Counted from the stretch's first letter, positions 1-8,116 are shown. The stretch is DNA of 64,000 nt from Shewanella maritima (GCF_004295345.1 NZ_CP036200.1:2743501-2807500), one strand, 5' to 3'. Numbers and translations: made by a program. The notes: generated by a model not told the origin, from the sequence alone.

Positions 1-933
1 TGAGCGCACTCGTAAATTACGACTGACATAAGCAGTATAAAGCGCGCCGATCACCGAAATAAGCGCCACCACAATTGCCAGTGCTAGCATCTTTTGCTCT
101 GTAGTGGTGATGTCGACTTTCTCGCGCCCAGTACCAAACCATTTACGTACTAAACGATCATATTCACCTGAGAGTTTTAGCTGCCTTAATGCGTCGTTAA
201 TATCACGCATCATCGCTTGTTTTGATGGATGGCTGACAAACGAAAAAGCGCCAAAAATAAGTGGGTTACTTGAGCTGCGCACTAAGGGATATTTAGGCTG
301 TAAGCGCCGGGCGACAAAATTCTCTGCTAGTACCACGTCAACTAAATCTTCACCAAGCAGCTGAAAGCCGGTTTCGTATAAATCTACGGTAACTGGGGTG
401 AAGTTTTGTGGCTGCTTTTCTAAAAACACATCAACCAGTGCACCATGTTTAATAGCGACACGTTTACCGTCTAAGTCTGACCAGGTTTCGATAAATGGCG
501 CGCCCTGACGTGTATAGGCTTTAGCATGGGTTGCATAAATTGGGTCTGACTGGCTTAGGTTGCGTGAAATACCAATTGGCGAAACCACAGCAATCACATC
601 AATATCGCTGCTTGGGTCTTCTACATCTTCAATCAACTGCTGGAAGGTTTTGCGGCGCACCATAATCGGTTTATCGAGTATCTGCCCAATGCGGTTCATC
701 AACTCAACGTTAAAGCCTTGGTCAATGCCGTTGGCGCGCCACTCTAGCGGGGCCGTTTTGGAGTGCACGCCAAATACGATGCGATCGTAACTTGCTTCAC
801 TAGAGCGGATGGTCGCGCTGGTTTTTAGCGCTTGCTGAACCAGATTTTCATCGGCAATAGTGTCCGCAGCTATGGTATTAAAAACAACAGCTTGGCAAGT
901 AATAAATAGGAGTAATCGAAGAACTGATTTCAT
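1..933 (-). CDS. Membrane sensor with periplasmic solute-binding domain (5' part, runs off window)
   Basis: The minus-strand frame is open from an ATG at 933-931 to the window edge, giving 311 codons without a stop. Residues 1 to about 23 look like a signal peptide (MKSVLRLLLF start, cleavage near TIAAD). Residues of roughly 30 to 270 have the look of a family 3 extracellular solute-binding domain (amino-acid binding protein fold), with phrases such as GIDQGFNVELMNRIG and VAIKHGALVDVFL. A hydrophobic helix follows at about residues 281-302 and the chain continues with basic residues, so this is an anchored receptor rather than a free binding protein. The missing C-terminus is probably a histidine kinase or GGDEF/EAL output domain; which one cannot be seen. 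It is transcribed divergently from fccA. Confidence 0.8.
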   Translation of the reverse strand, partial: MKSVLRLLLFITCQAVVFNTIAADTIADENLVQQALKTSATIRSSEASYDRIVFGVHSKTAPLEWRANGIDQGFNVELMNRIGQILDKPIMVRRKTFQQLIEDVEDPSSDIDVIAVVSPIGISRNLSQSDPIYATHAKAYTRQGAPFIETWSDLDGKRVAIKHGALVDVFLEKQPQNFTPVTVDLYETGFQLLGEDLVDVVLAENFVARRLQPKYPLVRSSSNPLIFGAFSFVSHPSKQAMMRDINDALRQLKLSGEYDRLVRKWFGTGREKVDITTTEQKMLALAIVVALISVIGALYTAYVSRNLRVRS

Positions 934-1080
934 TAAATTAGCTTAGCAAAATCAACTGATAGTAAAGGTGATGCAGAGCGCGGTTCTGAGTAAATCTTTA
1001 CTGCTAAATACTGGAACATTGGCAGTGTATCGGTCGCGGCTAATTCAAACTCCAATTTTAAATATCACTCGTCAATGCTT

Positions 1081-1096
1081 TGTGATTAGGCTCACG
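1081..1096. promoter_or_regulatory. CRP-like binding site upstream of fccA
   Basis: The sequence reads TGTGA, six bases, TCACG, one mismatch from the CRP consensus TGTGA-N6-TCACA. It lies 174 bp before the fccA start codon in the divergent region. In Shewanella, CRP is known to activate anaerobic respiration genes including fumarate reductase, so activation of fccA is a reasonable inference. The distance implies a transcription start well upstream of the gene. Confidence 0.6.
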
Positions 1097-1102
1097 GGGC
1101 AT

Positions 1103-1148
1103 TATGCAAAAATGCATAGTCGTTCTCAGGGTTATGCATTTTTGCATA
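1103..1148. promoter_or_regulatory. Pair of identical palindromic operators TATGCA-N4-TGCATA
   Basis: Two 16-bp palindromes lie at 1103-1118 (spacer AAAA) and 1133-1148 (spacer TTTT). Each is its own inverted repeat and the two are exact reverse complements. Their centres are 30 bp apart, close to three helical turns. A third, related palindrome ATTGCA-AG-TGCAAT is at 1194-1207, its centre another 60 bp on. This looks like a regulator array between the sensor gene and fccA. The cognate regulator is not identified. Confidence 0.6.
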
Positions 1149-1269
1149 GGGGAAAATTGAAGATGTGATCCACGGATAAATTTGGAACGTGTTATTGCAA
1201 GTGCAATTGAGAGCGGCCAATTTGCGGCGCAAACTTACCTTAAAACAAACGTGTGACAAGGTGAGAAAA

Positions 1270-3054
1270 ATGAAAATAACTAAATGCGCAGCACTACTAG
1301 CAGCGATTTTAGGAACAGCAGGATTTGCCGGTGGAGCAGTGGCAAATGATACATTGGCAGACTTCCACGGTGAGAACATGGAGTGTGATAGCTGCCACTT
1401 AGAGAGCGGAGAGCTATCGAACGACAGCCTGACTTATGAGAATGAGCAGTGTGTATCGTGCCACGGTACATTAGCTGAAGTTGCTGAGGGCAACACTCGC
1501 AAAAACTACAATGCTCATGAATCTCACTTCCCTGGTGATGTTGCGTGTACAGCATGTCACGCAGGTCACGAAAAATCTGTTAACTACTGTGACTCATGCC
1601 ATAGCTTTGAATTTGATATGCCATACAGCGCTAAATGGGAGCGTTACGAGCCATCAATTGCAGAGCTAGCAAAAGACGCTGCTGACCGCAAAGCAGCACT
1701 AGCAGCCGATCCTGCCGCGACAGTTGATGTACTGGTCGTTGGTTCAGGTGGTGCTGGTTTCGCTGCTGCGGTTGCGGCACATGACAAAGGTGCCAAAGTC
1801 ATGTTGATTGAAAAAGAGCCTGTGATTGGTGGTAACGCTAAGCTGGCTGCTGGTGGTATGAACGCTGCCTGGACTGATCAACAAAAAGCTAAAGACATCA
1901 AAGACAGCGTTGAGTCTATGTACAAAGACACCATGAAAGGTGGTCGTAACCTTAACCAGCCTGAGCTAGTTGAGATCTTAACCGGTAACTCAAAATCATC
2001 AGTAGACTGGTTAACTAGTCTAGGTGCTGACTTAAACGACATCGGTCGTATGGGTGGTGCTTCTGCTAACCGTTCTCACCGTCCGACAGGTGGTGCAGGT
2101 GTTGGTGCTCACGTGATTCAAGTGCTTTACGATAATGCTGTTAAACGCGACATCGACCTACGCATGAACACTCGTGGTGTTGAAGTACTTAAAGAAGGTG
2201 GCAAGGTTAAAGGCTTACTGGTTAAAGGTAAGTACAAAGGTTACTACTGGGTGAAAGCCGACGCTGTGATTATGGCGACAGGTGGTTTCGGTAAAAACAA
2301 CGACCGCGTAGCAAGCTACGATCCTAAGCTTAAAGGCTTTATCTCTACCAACCAGCCGGGAGCAACTGGTGACGGTCTAGATGTAGCGGGCAATGCTGGC
2401 GCAGGCATGACAGACGTACAGTACATTCAGGCTCACCCAACATTATCTGTTAAAGGTGGTGTGATGGTAACTGAAGCGGTACGTGGTAATGGTGCGATTC
2501 TGGTTAACCGTGAAGGTAAGCGTTTCGTTAACGAAATCACTACTCGCGATAAAGCAGCGGCGGCTATCTTAAAACAAACGGGTAAAACTGCTTACTTGAT
2601 TTTCGATGACTCAGTACGCAACTCACTGAAGAAAATCAACAAGTACATCAAGCTAGGTGTTGTACCAACAGCTGAAAGCCCAGAAGCGCTAGGTAAACTA
2701 GAAGGTATTGATGGTAAAGCACTAGCGGCTACTATCGCGCAATACAACAAGCTAGTGGCATCAGGTAAAGACACTGACTTTGAGCGTCCAAACCTACCGC
2801 GCGCACTAAATGAAGGTAACTACTACGCAATTGAAGTCACACCAGGTGTTCACCACACTATGGGCGGTGTATCAATTGACAAGAACTCAGGCATCCTAAC
2901 GGAAGATAAGAAAGCGATTCCTGGCTTCTACGGTGCTGGTGAGGTTACAGGTGGTGTTCACGGTGCTAACCGCTTAGGTGGTAACGCAATCTCTGACATC
3001 ATTACCTTCGGTAAACTTGCCGGTGAGAATGCAGCGAAATACTCAAAACAATAA
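1270..3054 (+). CDS. fccA: Periplasmic tetraheme flavocytochrome c fumarate reductase (Fcc3 type)
   Basis: This soluble periplasmic enzyme reduces fumarate to succinate in anaerobic respiration, taking electrons from CymA. The ATG at 1270 is chosen because AAGGTGAG lies just upstream and a signal peptide starts there ([14 protein letters not shown], cleavage after GGAVA). Four CXXCH heme motifs are visible in the first ~110 residues: CDSCH, CVSCH, CTACH and CDSCH. A flavin-binding stretch ([14 protein letters not shown]) begins the FAD domain. The fumarate-site regions [22 protein letters not shown] and HHTMGGV, and the C-terminal GANRLGGNA, are all present. The length, 594 residues, fits the family. 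An open frame continues upstream to 1189 but is not needed. It is apparently monocistronic, with a terminator about 170 bp downstream. Confidence 0.97.
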   Translation: MKITKCAALLAAILGTAGFAGGAVANDTLADFHGENMECDSCHLESGELSNDSLTYENEQCVSCHGTLAEVAEGNTRKNYNAHESHFPGDVACTACHAGHEKSVNYCDSCHSFEFDMPYSAKWERYEPSIAELAKDAADRKAALAADPAATVDVLVVGSGGAGFAAAVAAHDKGAKVMLIEKEPVIGGNAKLAAGGMNAAWTDQQKAKDIKDSVESMYKDTMKGGRNLNQPELVEILTGNSKSSVDWLTSLGADLNDIGRMGGASANRSHRPTGGAGVGAHVIQVLYDNAVKRDIDLRMNTRGVEVLKEGGKVKGLLVKGKYKGYYWVKADAVIMATGGFGKNNDRVASYDPKLKGFISTNQPGATGDGLDVAGNAGAGMTDVQYIQAHPTLSVKGGVMVTEAVRGNGAILVNREGKRFVNEITTRDKAAAAILKQTGKTAYLIFDDSVRNSLKKINKYIKLGVVPTAESPEALGKLEGIDGKALAATIAQYNKLVASGKDTDFERPNLPRALNEGNYYAIEVTPGVHHTMGGVSIDKNSGILTEDKKAIPGFYGAGEVTGGVHGANRLGGNAISDIITFGKLAGENAAKYSKQ

Positions 3055-3226
3055 CCTCACTCTTGGAGAGGCGTATCTAGGACGATGAGCTTCTCCTTTT
3101 ATTGATTTGAGTTGTGTGGCGGTAACTATCCCTCACTTAATGAGTCGCCACCATTGCTACTAGTTCGCTGATGTATCTGTGAATTACAGAAAAAGCAGTA
3201 GCAAGTTAGTTTTCATCACCCCAGTC

Positions 3227-3254
3227 AAAGGCAGGCCTAATGGTCTGCCTTTTT
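3227..3254 (+). terminator. Rho-independent terminator after fccA
   Basis: An 11-bp stem, AAAGGCAGGCC against GGTCTGCCTTT with one G-T pair, closes a four-base TAAT loop and is followed by a run of T. It lies 172 bp past the fccA stop codon. Confidence 0.8.
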
Positions 3255-3275
3255 ATTTGCATTGTTATCTGAACC

Positions 3276-3684
3276 CTAGTCGACCTGCTTTTCAATAGCG
3301 TAAATATCATCATCAATTGACTGAATGCGCTCTTCAAAAATCGCTTTGGCATCATTTAACACCAATTGGGATAAATAAGTGTTCAGAGATTACGCAGGAA
3401 AAGTCGCTTAGAACAAGGCGGAAATTGCAGCTAGCTAGTCATTCTACCTACAAAATTTCTAACGAAGTTATAAGCGGCTTTAACCAGTAAGAATGATCAC
3501 ATACTTGTGCTAATTGGTATCAGCCCTGATTATAAAAATAGCCGCCCATTTCTTTAGCGAAGAAGTCGAGTAGAAACTCAGCATCAAACTGCCCAAGATC
3601 TTGATTTAACTCATTTTCAAAGTAAGTCTGTAGCTTCTCTACCATGCGGGCGGTATCCGAGCTAGAAAATTCAATTTTAGACAT
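3276..3684 (-). pseudogene. DUF2164 family gene interrupted by a 163-bp element
   Basis: The 5' part starts at an ATG at 3684-3682 and reads MSKIEFSSSDTARMVEKL, then AEFLLDFFAKEMGGYFYNQG, the typical start of a DUF2164 protein. It meets a TGA at 3522-3520, giving only 54 residues. The missing C-terminal half (NDAKAIFEERIQSIDDDIY to a TAG at 3278-3276) lies beyond 3358 in the same strand. Removing 3359-3521 rejoins the halves in frame as YNQG-L-NDAKAIF and gives 81 residues, the normal family length. The function of DUF2164 proteins is not established. A shortened 54-residue product could still be made. Confidence 0.85.
3359..3521. mobile_element. MITE-like 163-bp element with ~27-bp imperfect terminal inverted repeats
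   Basis: The ends are similar in inverted orientation: ACACCAATTGGGATAAATAA at 3359 against GATACCAATTAGCACAAGTA read inward from 3521, about 20 of 27 positions matching. The element carries no open frame of its own. Removing it exactly restores the DUF2164 reading frame, which defines the borders. No clear target duplication longer than one or two bases is seen. The short length, inverted ends and lack of a transposase suggest a non-autonomous element. No second copy was noticed in the window. Confidence 0.75.
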
Positions 3685-3758
3685 GGTGATGTTTCCTGAA
3701 GTTGTGGGTCTAGCATCTAACAAGCGCAGGCTAGCGATTTACCTGCGCGATTAACGAA

Positions 3759-4427
3759 TTAGCGTTTCAGTATTTCGAGAATACGTAAAAACAAATTGAT
3801 GATGCTCATATACAAGTAGGCCGCCGCATCGATTGCATTGTCTAATGTTGGTTCCTGCTCACAAGCATGTACCCAGTAATAACCGATATACCCTGCAAAT
3901 GTCACCACCATGCCAGCGTGGATGAGAATATTACTGCCGCCAAGCACAAAGATATAAACGAGTTCGACCGCGACTAAGGTTAAGCCAACTAAGGCGAGCT
4001 TACCGATAATGCTTTTAAAGAAACCGGGGAATAACATGCTCAAACACATCATGGTAACGGTTACTAGGGCGGTAAGCTCCATTGCATAGGTGATCAATGG
4101 TGTAGCAACACCGTCTGTGGCGATGTTAACAACCAGCCCTAATGGCACAACCACTAGGTTAAAACCAATAAAGCTGACTAGCGCGTTGCTTGAGCCCTGA
4201 AATAACGAGCAGCCCAATATAAAGCTGCCAAAATAGAAACCAAGGAACAGCAGTACGCTGTAATCGATAAATGCCGTTGGGTGAATGTTTTGCACCATCC
4301 ACCAGTTAACCCCAAAGCCCCAACAAAGGGTGAGACCAAGTATTAGGTGGTACAGAGGTTTACTGATAACACGGTTACTCAGAGGGATGCGGGTTTGTTG
4401 TTGTACTTGTTTTTGTTTTTGGTGCAT
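3759..4427 (-). CDS. Bax inhibitor-1/YccA family inner-membrane protein
   Basis: The 222-residue protein has a short polar N-terminus rich in K and Q, then about seven hydrophobic segments. The C-terminal part, with DNAIDAAAYLYMSIINLFLRI, is the characteristic tail of bacterial Bax inhibitor-1 (YbhL/YccA) proteins. Such proteins are inner-membrane proteins linked to calcium leak or to FtsH regulation in studied members; the role here is unknown. The gene stands alone between the broken DUF2164 gene and a long AT-rich region. The start at 4427 gives an N-terminus without odd features. Confidence 0.85.
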   Translation of the reverse strand: MHQKQKQVQQQTRIPLSNRVISKPLYHLILGLTLCWGFGVNWWMVQNIHPTAFIDYSVLLFLGFYFGSFILGCSLFQGSSNALVSFIGFNLVVVPLGLVVNIATDGVATPLITYAMELTALVTVTMMCLSMLFPGFFKSIIGKLALVGLTLVAVELVYIFVLGGSNILIHAGMVVTFAGYIGYYWVHACEQEPTLDNAIDAAAYLYMSIINLFLRILEILKR

Positions 4428-4889
4428 ATCTTCTCTTTAAAATGACTCTTCAATGACTATACAAATCTGTATTGGTGCAAAATGCTTGCTTCGGCCGTGA
4501 AGCAGAAAGTGAGCATTTTAAAGCGGGAGTGAGTTGTTATATAGCTTGGCGTAGGCTGCTAATGTGCGATTGGTTAAATTGTGGGCATGGTTTTTGAATT
4601 TGAACGAGTGAGAGTAGCTCAAAGGGGGGGCTGAAATTAACTGGTGGTTAATTAAAACTTCGATTATAAACCAAAGGGTTTTAGTGAAAAATATTATAAT
4701 TACTTCATATGTGTTGATGATTTATTTATATTGTCTCTTTTTGTTGTAATTTAAAGAGCCTTGTTAGAAGTGTTATTCCCCAGTAAGGCTCTTTAGTGAC
4801 ATATTTCGGCTTTTACTACGCTAAGATTTAAAATACGTTGGTATTATTTACATTCTTTGTTTTTAAATGCGTAGGGTAAAGTAAGGTTA
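4428..4889. other. AT-rich intergenic region with one strong hairpin
   Basis: No gene is supported here. The promoter of the Bax inhibitor-1 gene should lie in the left part. A long-stem hairpin is at 4753-4794, listed separately. The rest is AT-rich and shows no protein-like frame. Confidence 0.5.
4753..4794. terminator. Possible terminator hairpin downstream of the exported peptide gene
   Basis: AAAGAGCCTT and AAGGCTCTTT form a perfect 10-bp stem with a 22-base loop. On the minus strand it lies about 95 bp after the stop of the small peptide gene at 4890. The U tract is short, so its terminator activity is uncertain. Confidence 0.45.
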
Positions 4890-5063
4890 TTACTTCTTCA
4901 TGCAGATTTTTGGTGCAATTCTACATATGTAGCTTCCAAAAGTTTTGTTGTCATTTTTTATTTGGGTTGATTCTACTTCTTGAGTGTTGCTTTTTGCTTG
5001 GGTTGGAAGTGAGATTAATAGGGATGCGATTGATAGTGTAAATACCTGAACTGTTTTCTTCAT
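4890..5063 (-). CDS. Small exported peptide, 57 residues, two cysteines
   Basis: A minus-strand frame runs from ATG at 5063-5061 to TAA at 4892-4890, with AAGGAAG seven bases upstream as a good ribosome site. Residues 1-23 form a convincing signal peptide (MKKTVQVFTLSIASLLISLP then TQA). The mature part is about 34 residues, polar, and ends SYICRIAPKICMKK with two cysteines seven positions apart, which could form a disulfide. No family is recognised. It is under 60 residues and therefore easily missed. The gene is isolated, more than 350 bp from its neighbours. Confidence 0.7.
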   Translation of the reverse strand: MKKTVQVFTLSIASLLISLPTQAKSNTQEVESTQIKNDNKTFGSYICRIAPKICMKK

Positions 5064-5437
5064 TTTTTCTTCCTTGCTTTTGGTTGATGTTGTTATTGCT
5101 TGGTTAAACCTATTTTAGTTTTGCAAGATATGCAAGCGTTGAAATAAATTATTTTTCGCAAGGCGTTGTTTTATACGTTATTTTATCTTTGTTATTATCG
5201 GTAAGGATTAGTATTTAAGTACTAGTAGTTATGTTGTAGCTTGTAGTATTTTTTTGCTTTATATAGATGGTTTTGTGCTTTGAATACTCTGTATTAATGG
5301 CGTGGCAATGCTGTTTCTCTGTATTTTAAATTGATTTGTTAAGTAACAAAATATAAATAACTCTTCGAGGTATGAATAGTTTCTTAATTCATGGCAAAGG
5401 TACAAGGTTGCCATTTCGTTATTAAAGACAGAATAAA
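5064..5437. other. AT-rich region upstream of the exported peptide gene
   Basis: No gene is seen. It should hold the promoter of the peptide gene. A 15-bp inverted repeat TTGCA-AGATA-TGCAA at 5121-5135, about 60 bp before the start codon, is a possible operator, with a TAAAAT hexamer of the minus strand next to it. Confidence 0.45.
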
Positions 5438-6454
5438 CTATTTTTTCTTTAGCAGCTCGATAATGTCTTGATATTGGTAACGCTCTGCGAGTTCAAGTGG
5501 CGTGTCGTTTTCATAGGTGGTTAAATCTTGCAGTGCGCCTGCTTCGATAAATGCTTTAGCCGCCTCAGTATTGCCGTGCCAAATGGCATCATGCAGTGGA
5601 GTGTAGCCGTTGTTTGGCCCTTGAGCGTTAAGCACCTGCGCTGCTCGTTTATCTTTAACTAACAGCTCAACAATATCAGGGTGTCCCATGTAGGCGGCTT
5701 TATGAAATGCAATTGCATCCATTGGGTAGCCTGTAATCGTTTGGTCTGCGCCATTATCCAATAGCAGCTTGACGATTTTCCCATATCCGTTTCGCGCAGA
5801 AATCAGTAATGGCGTGTGCCAGTCATTGCCGGTTGAATAAACCGGGCGACGTTGATTCACATCTTGCCCTTGCCTAAGCAGAGCGGATATTTGCTTCACT
5901 TTTTCTTGCTCAGACAGCTGAGTACTCTCGACGGTATTTAAGATTTTCTGTGATTCAAGTTGGGCAGTCTGCTCGGCGCGTTTTTGGGTAAATAGCTGCT
6001 TTAGGCTTTGATATAGCTTGGCTTCATGTGGTTCAACATTGCGATCCCAGCCGCCAACCATATCTTCAGCTTTGGCGCCCGATGGCGTCTTTAACTCAAT
6101 GTTTAATTCTGAATATTGAAACAATAATTTGATGTTGTCGCTTTTTGAATACCAGGCAGCGACCATCAGTGGGCTGTGACCAGAGCGAGGTGCTTGTAGA
6201 TTGATAAATGCGCCATTATCCAATAGGTATTTAAGGATCTCGGTATGATCGGTTTGCGCAGCAATATGAGCAGGACTATTACCCATTTTGCCATCCAACT
6301 GATTGATATCGGCACCTGACTCGACCAATGCTTTAACATCTGATAGTTGACCAGAAATAACAGCTTGATGCAGCTTAGGCAGCGGAGGTTCTTGGCTTGC
6401 GATACTCGCCGTTGAAACAAGGGAAAACAACATCAGGCTTATCCAAATTTTCAT
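5438..6454 (-). CDS. Exported ankyrin-repeat protein
   Basis: The 338-residue protein starts with a likely signal peptide (MKIWISLMLFSLVSTASIAS), so it should act in the periplasm or be lipid-free exported. Two blocks of ankyrin repeats follow. Residues ~28-110 hold units such as NSPAHIAAQTDHTEILKYLL and SPLMVAAWYSKSDNIKLLF. After a glutamine-rich linker, residues ~205-335 hold HTPLLISARNGYGKIVKLLL, DAIAFHKAAYMGHPDIVELL, YTPLHDAIWHGNTEAAKAF and DTPLELAERYQYQDIIELL. Ankyrin repeats bind partner proteins; no partner is suggested by the neighbours. In other bacteria such proteins sit beside catalase or toxin genes, which is not the case here. Confidence 0.85.
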   Translation of the reverse strand: MKIWISLMLFSLVSTASIASQEPPLPKLHQAVISGQLSDVKALVESGADINQLDGKMGNSPAHIAAQTDHTEILKYLLDNGAFINLQAPRSGHSPLMVAAWYSKSDNIKLLFQYSELNIELKTPSGAKAEDMVGGWDRNVEPHEAKLYQSLKQLFTQKRAEQTAQLESQKILNTVESTQLSEQEKVKQISALLRQGQDVNQRRPVYSTGNDWHTPLLISARNGYGKIVKLLLDNGADQTITGYPMDAIAFHKAAYMGHPDIVELLVKDKRAAQVLNAQGPNNGYTPLHDAIWHGNTEAAKAFIEAGALQDLTTYENDTPLELAERYQYQDIIELLKKK

Positions 6455-6802
6455 CTATACACTCATCAAATTCAAAGTCACAGATGTTTAGTATAGATTG
6501 GATTTTTTGTAAGGATTAGATGGGAAATAGCTAATTTATTATTAGGTTTTGGCTAATAATTGTTGTTTGTGAGATTTATCGAACCCATACAAAAACGCCT
6601 TACGTACCACACCGTGGTAGTAAGACGTATCTTCTAAACTCACCAACGTCCTACTCGACCTTGCCGCTCATGTTGGCTAGCGGAAATCCTGTTCAGTAAT
6701 AAACGAGTTTCATATGCGTAGTTTAGTGTTTGTGAATGTTTAATGATTATGGGTGGCCATGTTACTCTTGAGATTACTAACGTCCCACGCATAATTGCCT
6801 TG
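6455..6802. other. Intergenic region with two structured hairpins and a degenerate attC-like site
   Basis: No gene is supported. The right end holds a degenerate attC-like site (6775-6808). A 32-nt hairpin with one bulged G is at 6596-6627 and a second hairpin, CCGCT with AGCGG, is at 6664-6683. The left end must contain the ankyrin gene promoter. The middle part looks like a remnant of a mobile or repetitive element but was not identified. Confidence 0.45.
6596..6627. repeat. Strong 32-nt hairpin with single bulged G
   Basis: CGCCTTAC-G-TACCAC, a three-base loop, then GTGGTA-GTAAGACG form a nearly perfect stem. The only defects are the unpaired G at 6604 and one C-A mismatch. It is not followed by a T run, so it is not a standard terminator. 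Structured DNA ends of this kind occur in single-strand transposons and in integron sites; no assignment is made. Confidence 0.5.
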
Positions 6803-6808
6803 TTAGGT
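6775..6808 (-). repeat. Degenerate (centre-deleted) integron attC-like site
   Basis: On the minus strand the stop codon of the cassette gene lies inside ACCTAACAAGGC, which fits the R'' box RYYYAAC. Only about 20 bases later GGGACGTTAG fits an L'-R' end (GTTRRRY apart from one base). The central part of a normal attC is missing and no clear L''/L' pairing can be drawn, so this is a decayed site at best. Confidence 0.4.
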
Positions 6809-7364
6809 TTTTACTTTTTCATTTAAGAGCTCTAATGCATTATCAAGTTCATTTTGCTTATGACCGACCTGACGTATTAAGCTTTCACGTTTTGAATCTA
6901 TGAACGCCCTCAACTCTGTTAAAGAAAAGTGTACATCTGCGAAACGCTTGCACATCTCGTCATGTTCAGGAATTTTAATTTCTGAATGATTAAACCTATA
7001 AATGATTTCATTAAGTGATGCGTGGTGGTGAAAAAACAAAAGATACTTCTTGTTCAAAGCTCCAAAATATAGACTCTGAAACATTTTTAACTTGTGATAG
7101 AGAAGTTCAATCGTATCTTTTTGACTATTCCATTGTTCAAAACCACTATGTTCATGATTTTTTTAAGTAAAGAGAATATCTTTGGCTTTGTAGTTCGATC
7201 GTTTCTAATAACAATAAATAGAGCTCTTCTAATTTTCCACGTAATAGTTCTCTACGAGTTCTCCTTTCAAGAAACCACTGGTTAAGTAAAACTACAGTAA
7301 TTGCAATAATTGAACTTAATATTGCTGTTCCTATAGTGATGTATATAGTAGAAACCTTGTCCAT
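6803..7364 (-). pseudogene. Cassette gene: membrane-anchored coiled-coil protein, broken by +1 base in an A7 run
   Basis: Two minus-strand frames, 7364-7152 (70 residues) and one continuing to 6803, join into one protein of 186 residues if one A is removed from the seven-A run at 7158-7164. The joined product has an N-terminal membrane helix (about residues 7-28, ITIGTAILSSIIAITVVLLN), a basic patch ERRTRRELLRGK, and a mostly helical cytoplasmic part ending in QNELDNALELLNEKVKT. The frame upstream of MFQSLYF is open through the junction (HEHSGFEQWNSQKDTIELL), which supports one ancestral gene. It starts about 30 bp after an attC-like site and its stop overlaps another, like an integron cassette. 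No family is recognised. Confidence 0.65.
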
Positions 7365-7395
7365 AAGTAAAATAATCTCGAAAGTTGAACTAAAA

Positions 7396-7471
7396 ACCTA
7401 ACGCTACCAATAAGCGGCGAGCGGAGCGAGTCCGGCGACCAACGGGAGCGTACTTAATTGGTTTGTTATAA
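7396..7471 (-). repeat. Integron attC recombination site (VCR-like)
   Basis: Read on the minus strand the site begins with TTATAAC (R'') and ends with GTTAGGT (R', GTTRRRY). Next to them, CCAATTAAG (L'') pairs with CTTATTGG (L') leaving a single extra T unpaired, the extrahelical base that fixes attC strand choice. The GC-rich centre can form further hairpins (CGGA with TCCG, GGCG with CGCC). The stop codon of the 201-residue gene lies inside R'', and the next gene starts about 30 bp after R'. Length is 76 bp. This architecture is established for attC sites; the assignment here is by eye. Confidence 0.8.
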
Positions 7472-8071
7472 ATCTAGCTTCAGATCTCGACGCACTTCCT
7501 TAGCAATTGTTGAGAGCAAAGGAGATACACCTTTGATTACAACCCTCGCTTGCTCAGGCTTCACCTCTTTTTGATCCTTTTCTGCCATATTGCGCATTCT
7601 ATTGATATGACCCATCAAGTCTCCCAATGCTCCCATGATGTTTGATTTTTCATTAAAGAAAAGAGCGTTCCTTGAGCAAAACTTGTACAACTCTTCGAAT
7701 TGCCTAGATGATTCAACCAGCGTTTCTAGTTGCTTAGTCTCGGAGTCAATAAACATCGGTACAACGTAACTTTCCAATTTGATTTTAATATCAGCTAGCT
7801 TTGCGTAAGCTTCAGTTAAGACTTCGACCCGCTTTGAGTGGTTTAAATTGACCACATGAGTCATTCTTTCAAGTTCGGTTTGAAATTTTACCAAACTAGA
7901 TTGTTGATGCTCCTCAATTTGCTTAAGACGAAAAGCGAGTTCCTCATTTGCGCTTCGTGCTTGAGCCGCAGCCTCTGCAGTTTTTCGCTGAGTAAATACA
8001 GCACCAAATAATGCAATGAGTGCGGCAGCCGTGCTAGCACATGCCGCAATATATACTGGTTCTAATGTCAC
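7466..8071 (-). CDS. Cassette gene: membrane-anchored coiled-coil protein of unknown function
   Basis: The 201-residue protein has one N-terminal membrane helix (about residues 5-27, VYIAACASTAAALIALFGAV) and a long helical cytoplasmic part that begins with a probable coiled coil (QRKTAEAAAQARSANEELAF to about residue 75). The C-terminus contains a basic stretch KEVRRDLKLDL. The stop codon overlaps the R'' box of the attC site at 7396-7471, which is typical of gene cassettes. Its layout, one membrane helix plus helical body of ~200 residues, is shared with the next cassette gene although no sequence similarity is obvious. No family is recognised. Integron cassettes often carry defence or toxin genes, but nothing specific is visible. 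Confidence 0.7.
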   Translation of the reverse strand: MTLEPVYIAACASTAAALIALFGAVFTQRKTAEAAAQARSANEELAFRLKQIEEHQQSSLVKFQTELERMTHVVNLNHSKRVEVLTEAYAKLADIKIKLESYVVPMFIDSETKQLETLVESSRQFEELYKFCSRNALFFNEKSNIMGALGDLMGHINRMRNMAEKDQKEVKPEQARVVIKGVSPLLSTIAKEVRRDLKLDL

Positions 8072-8116
8072 TTCTTCAAGACTTCCATATCTAAATAAAA
8101 TTTATAACATTTATAT

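Noticed and set aside
1092..1555. Minus-strand open frames opposite the 5' part of fccA
   Set aside because: They are shadows of the heme-domain coding frame, with no ribosome site or protein-like composition.
7152..7170. A AAA AAA slippery heptamer as a programmed -1 frameshift in the cassette gene
   Set aside because: The continuing frame is reached by +1 (one base removed), while -1 slippage leads to a frame that soon ends in TAA.
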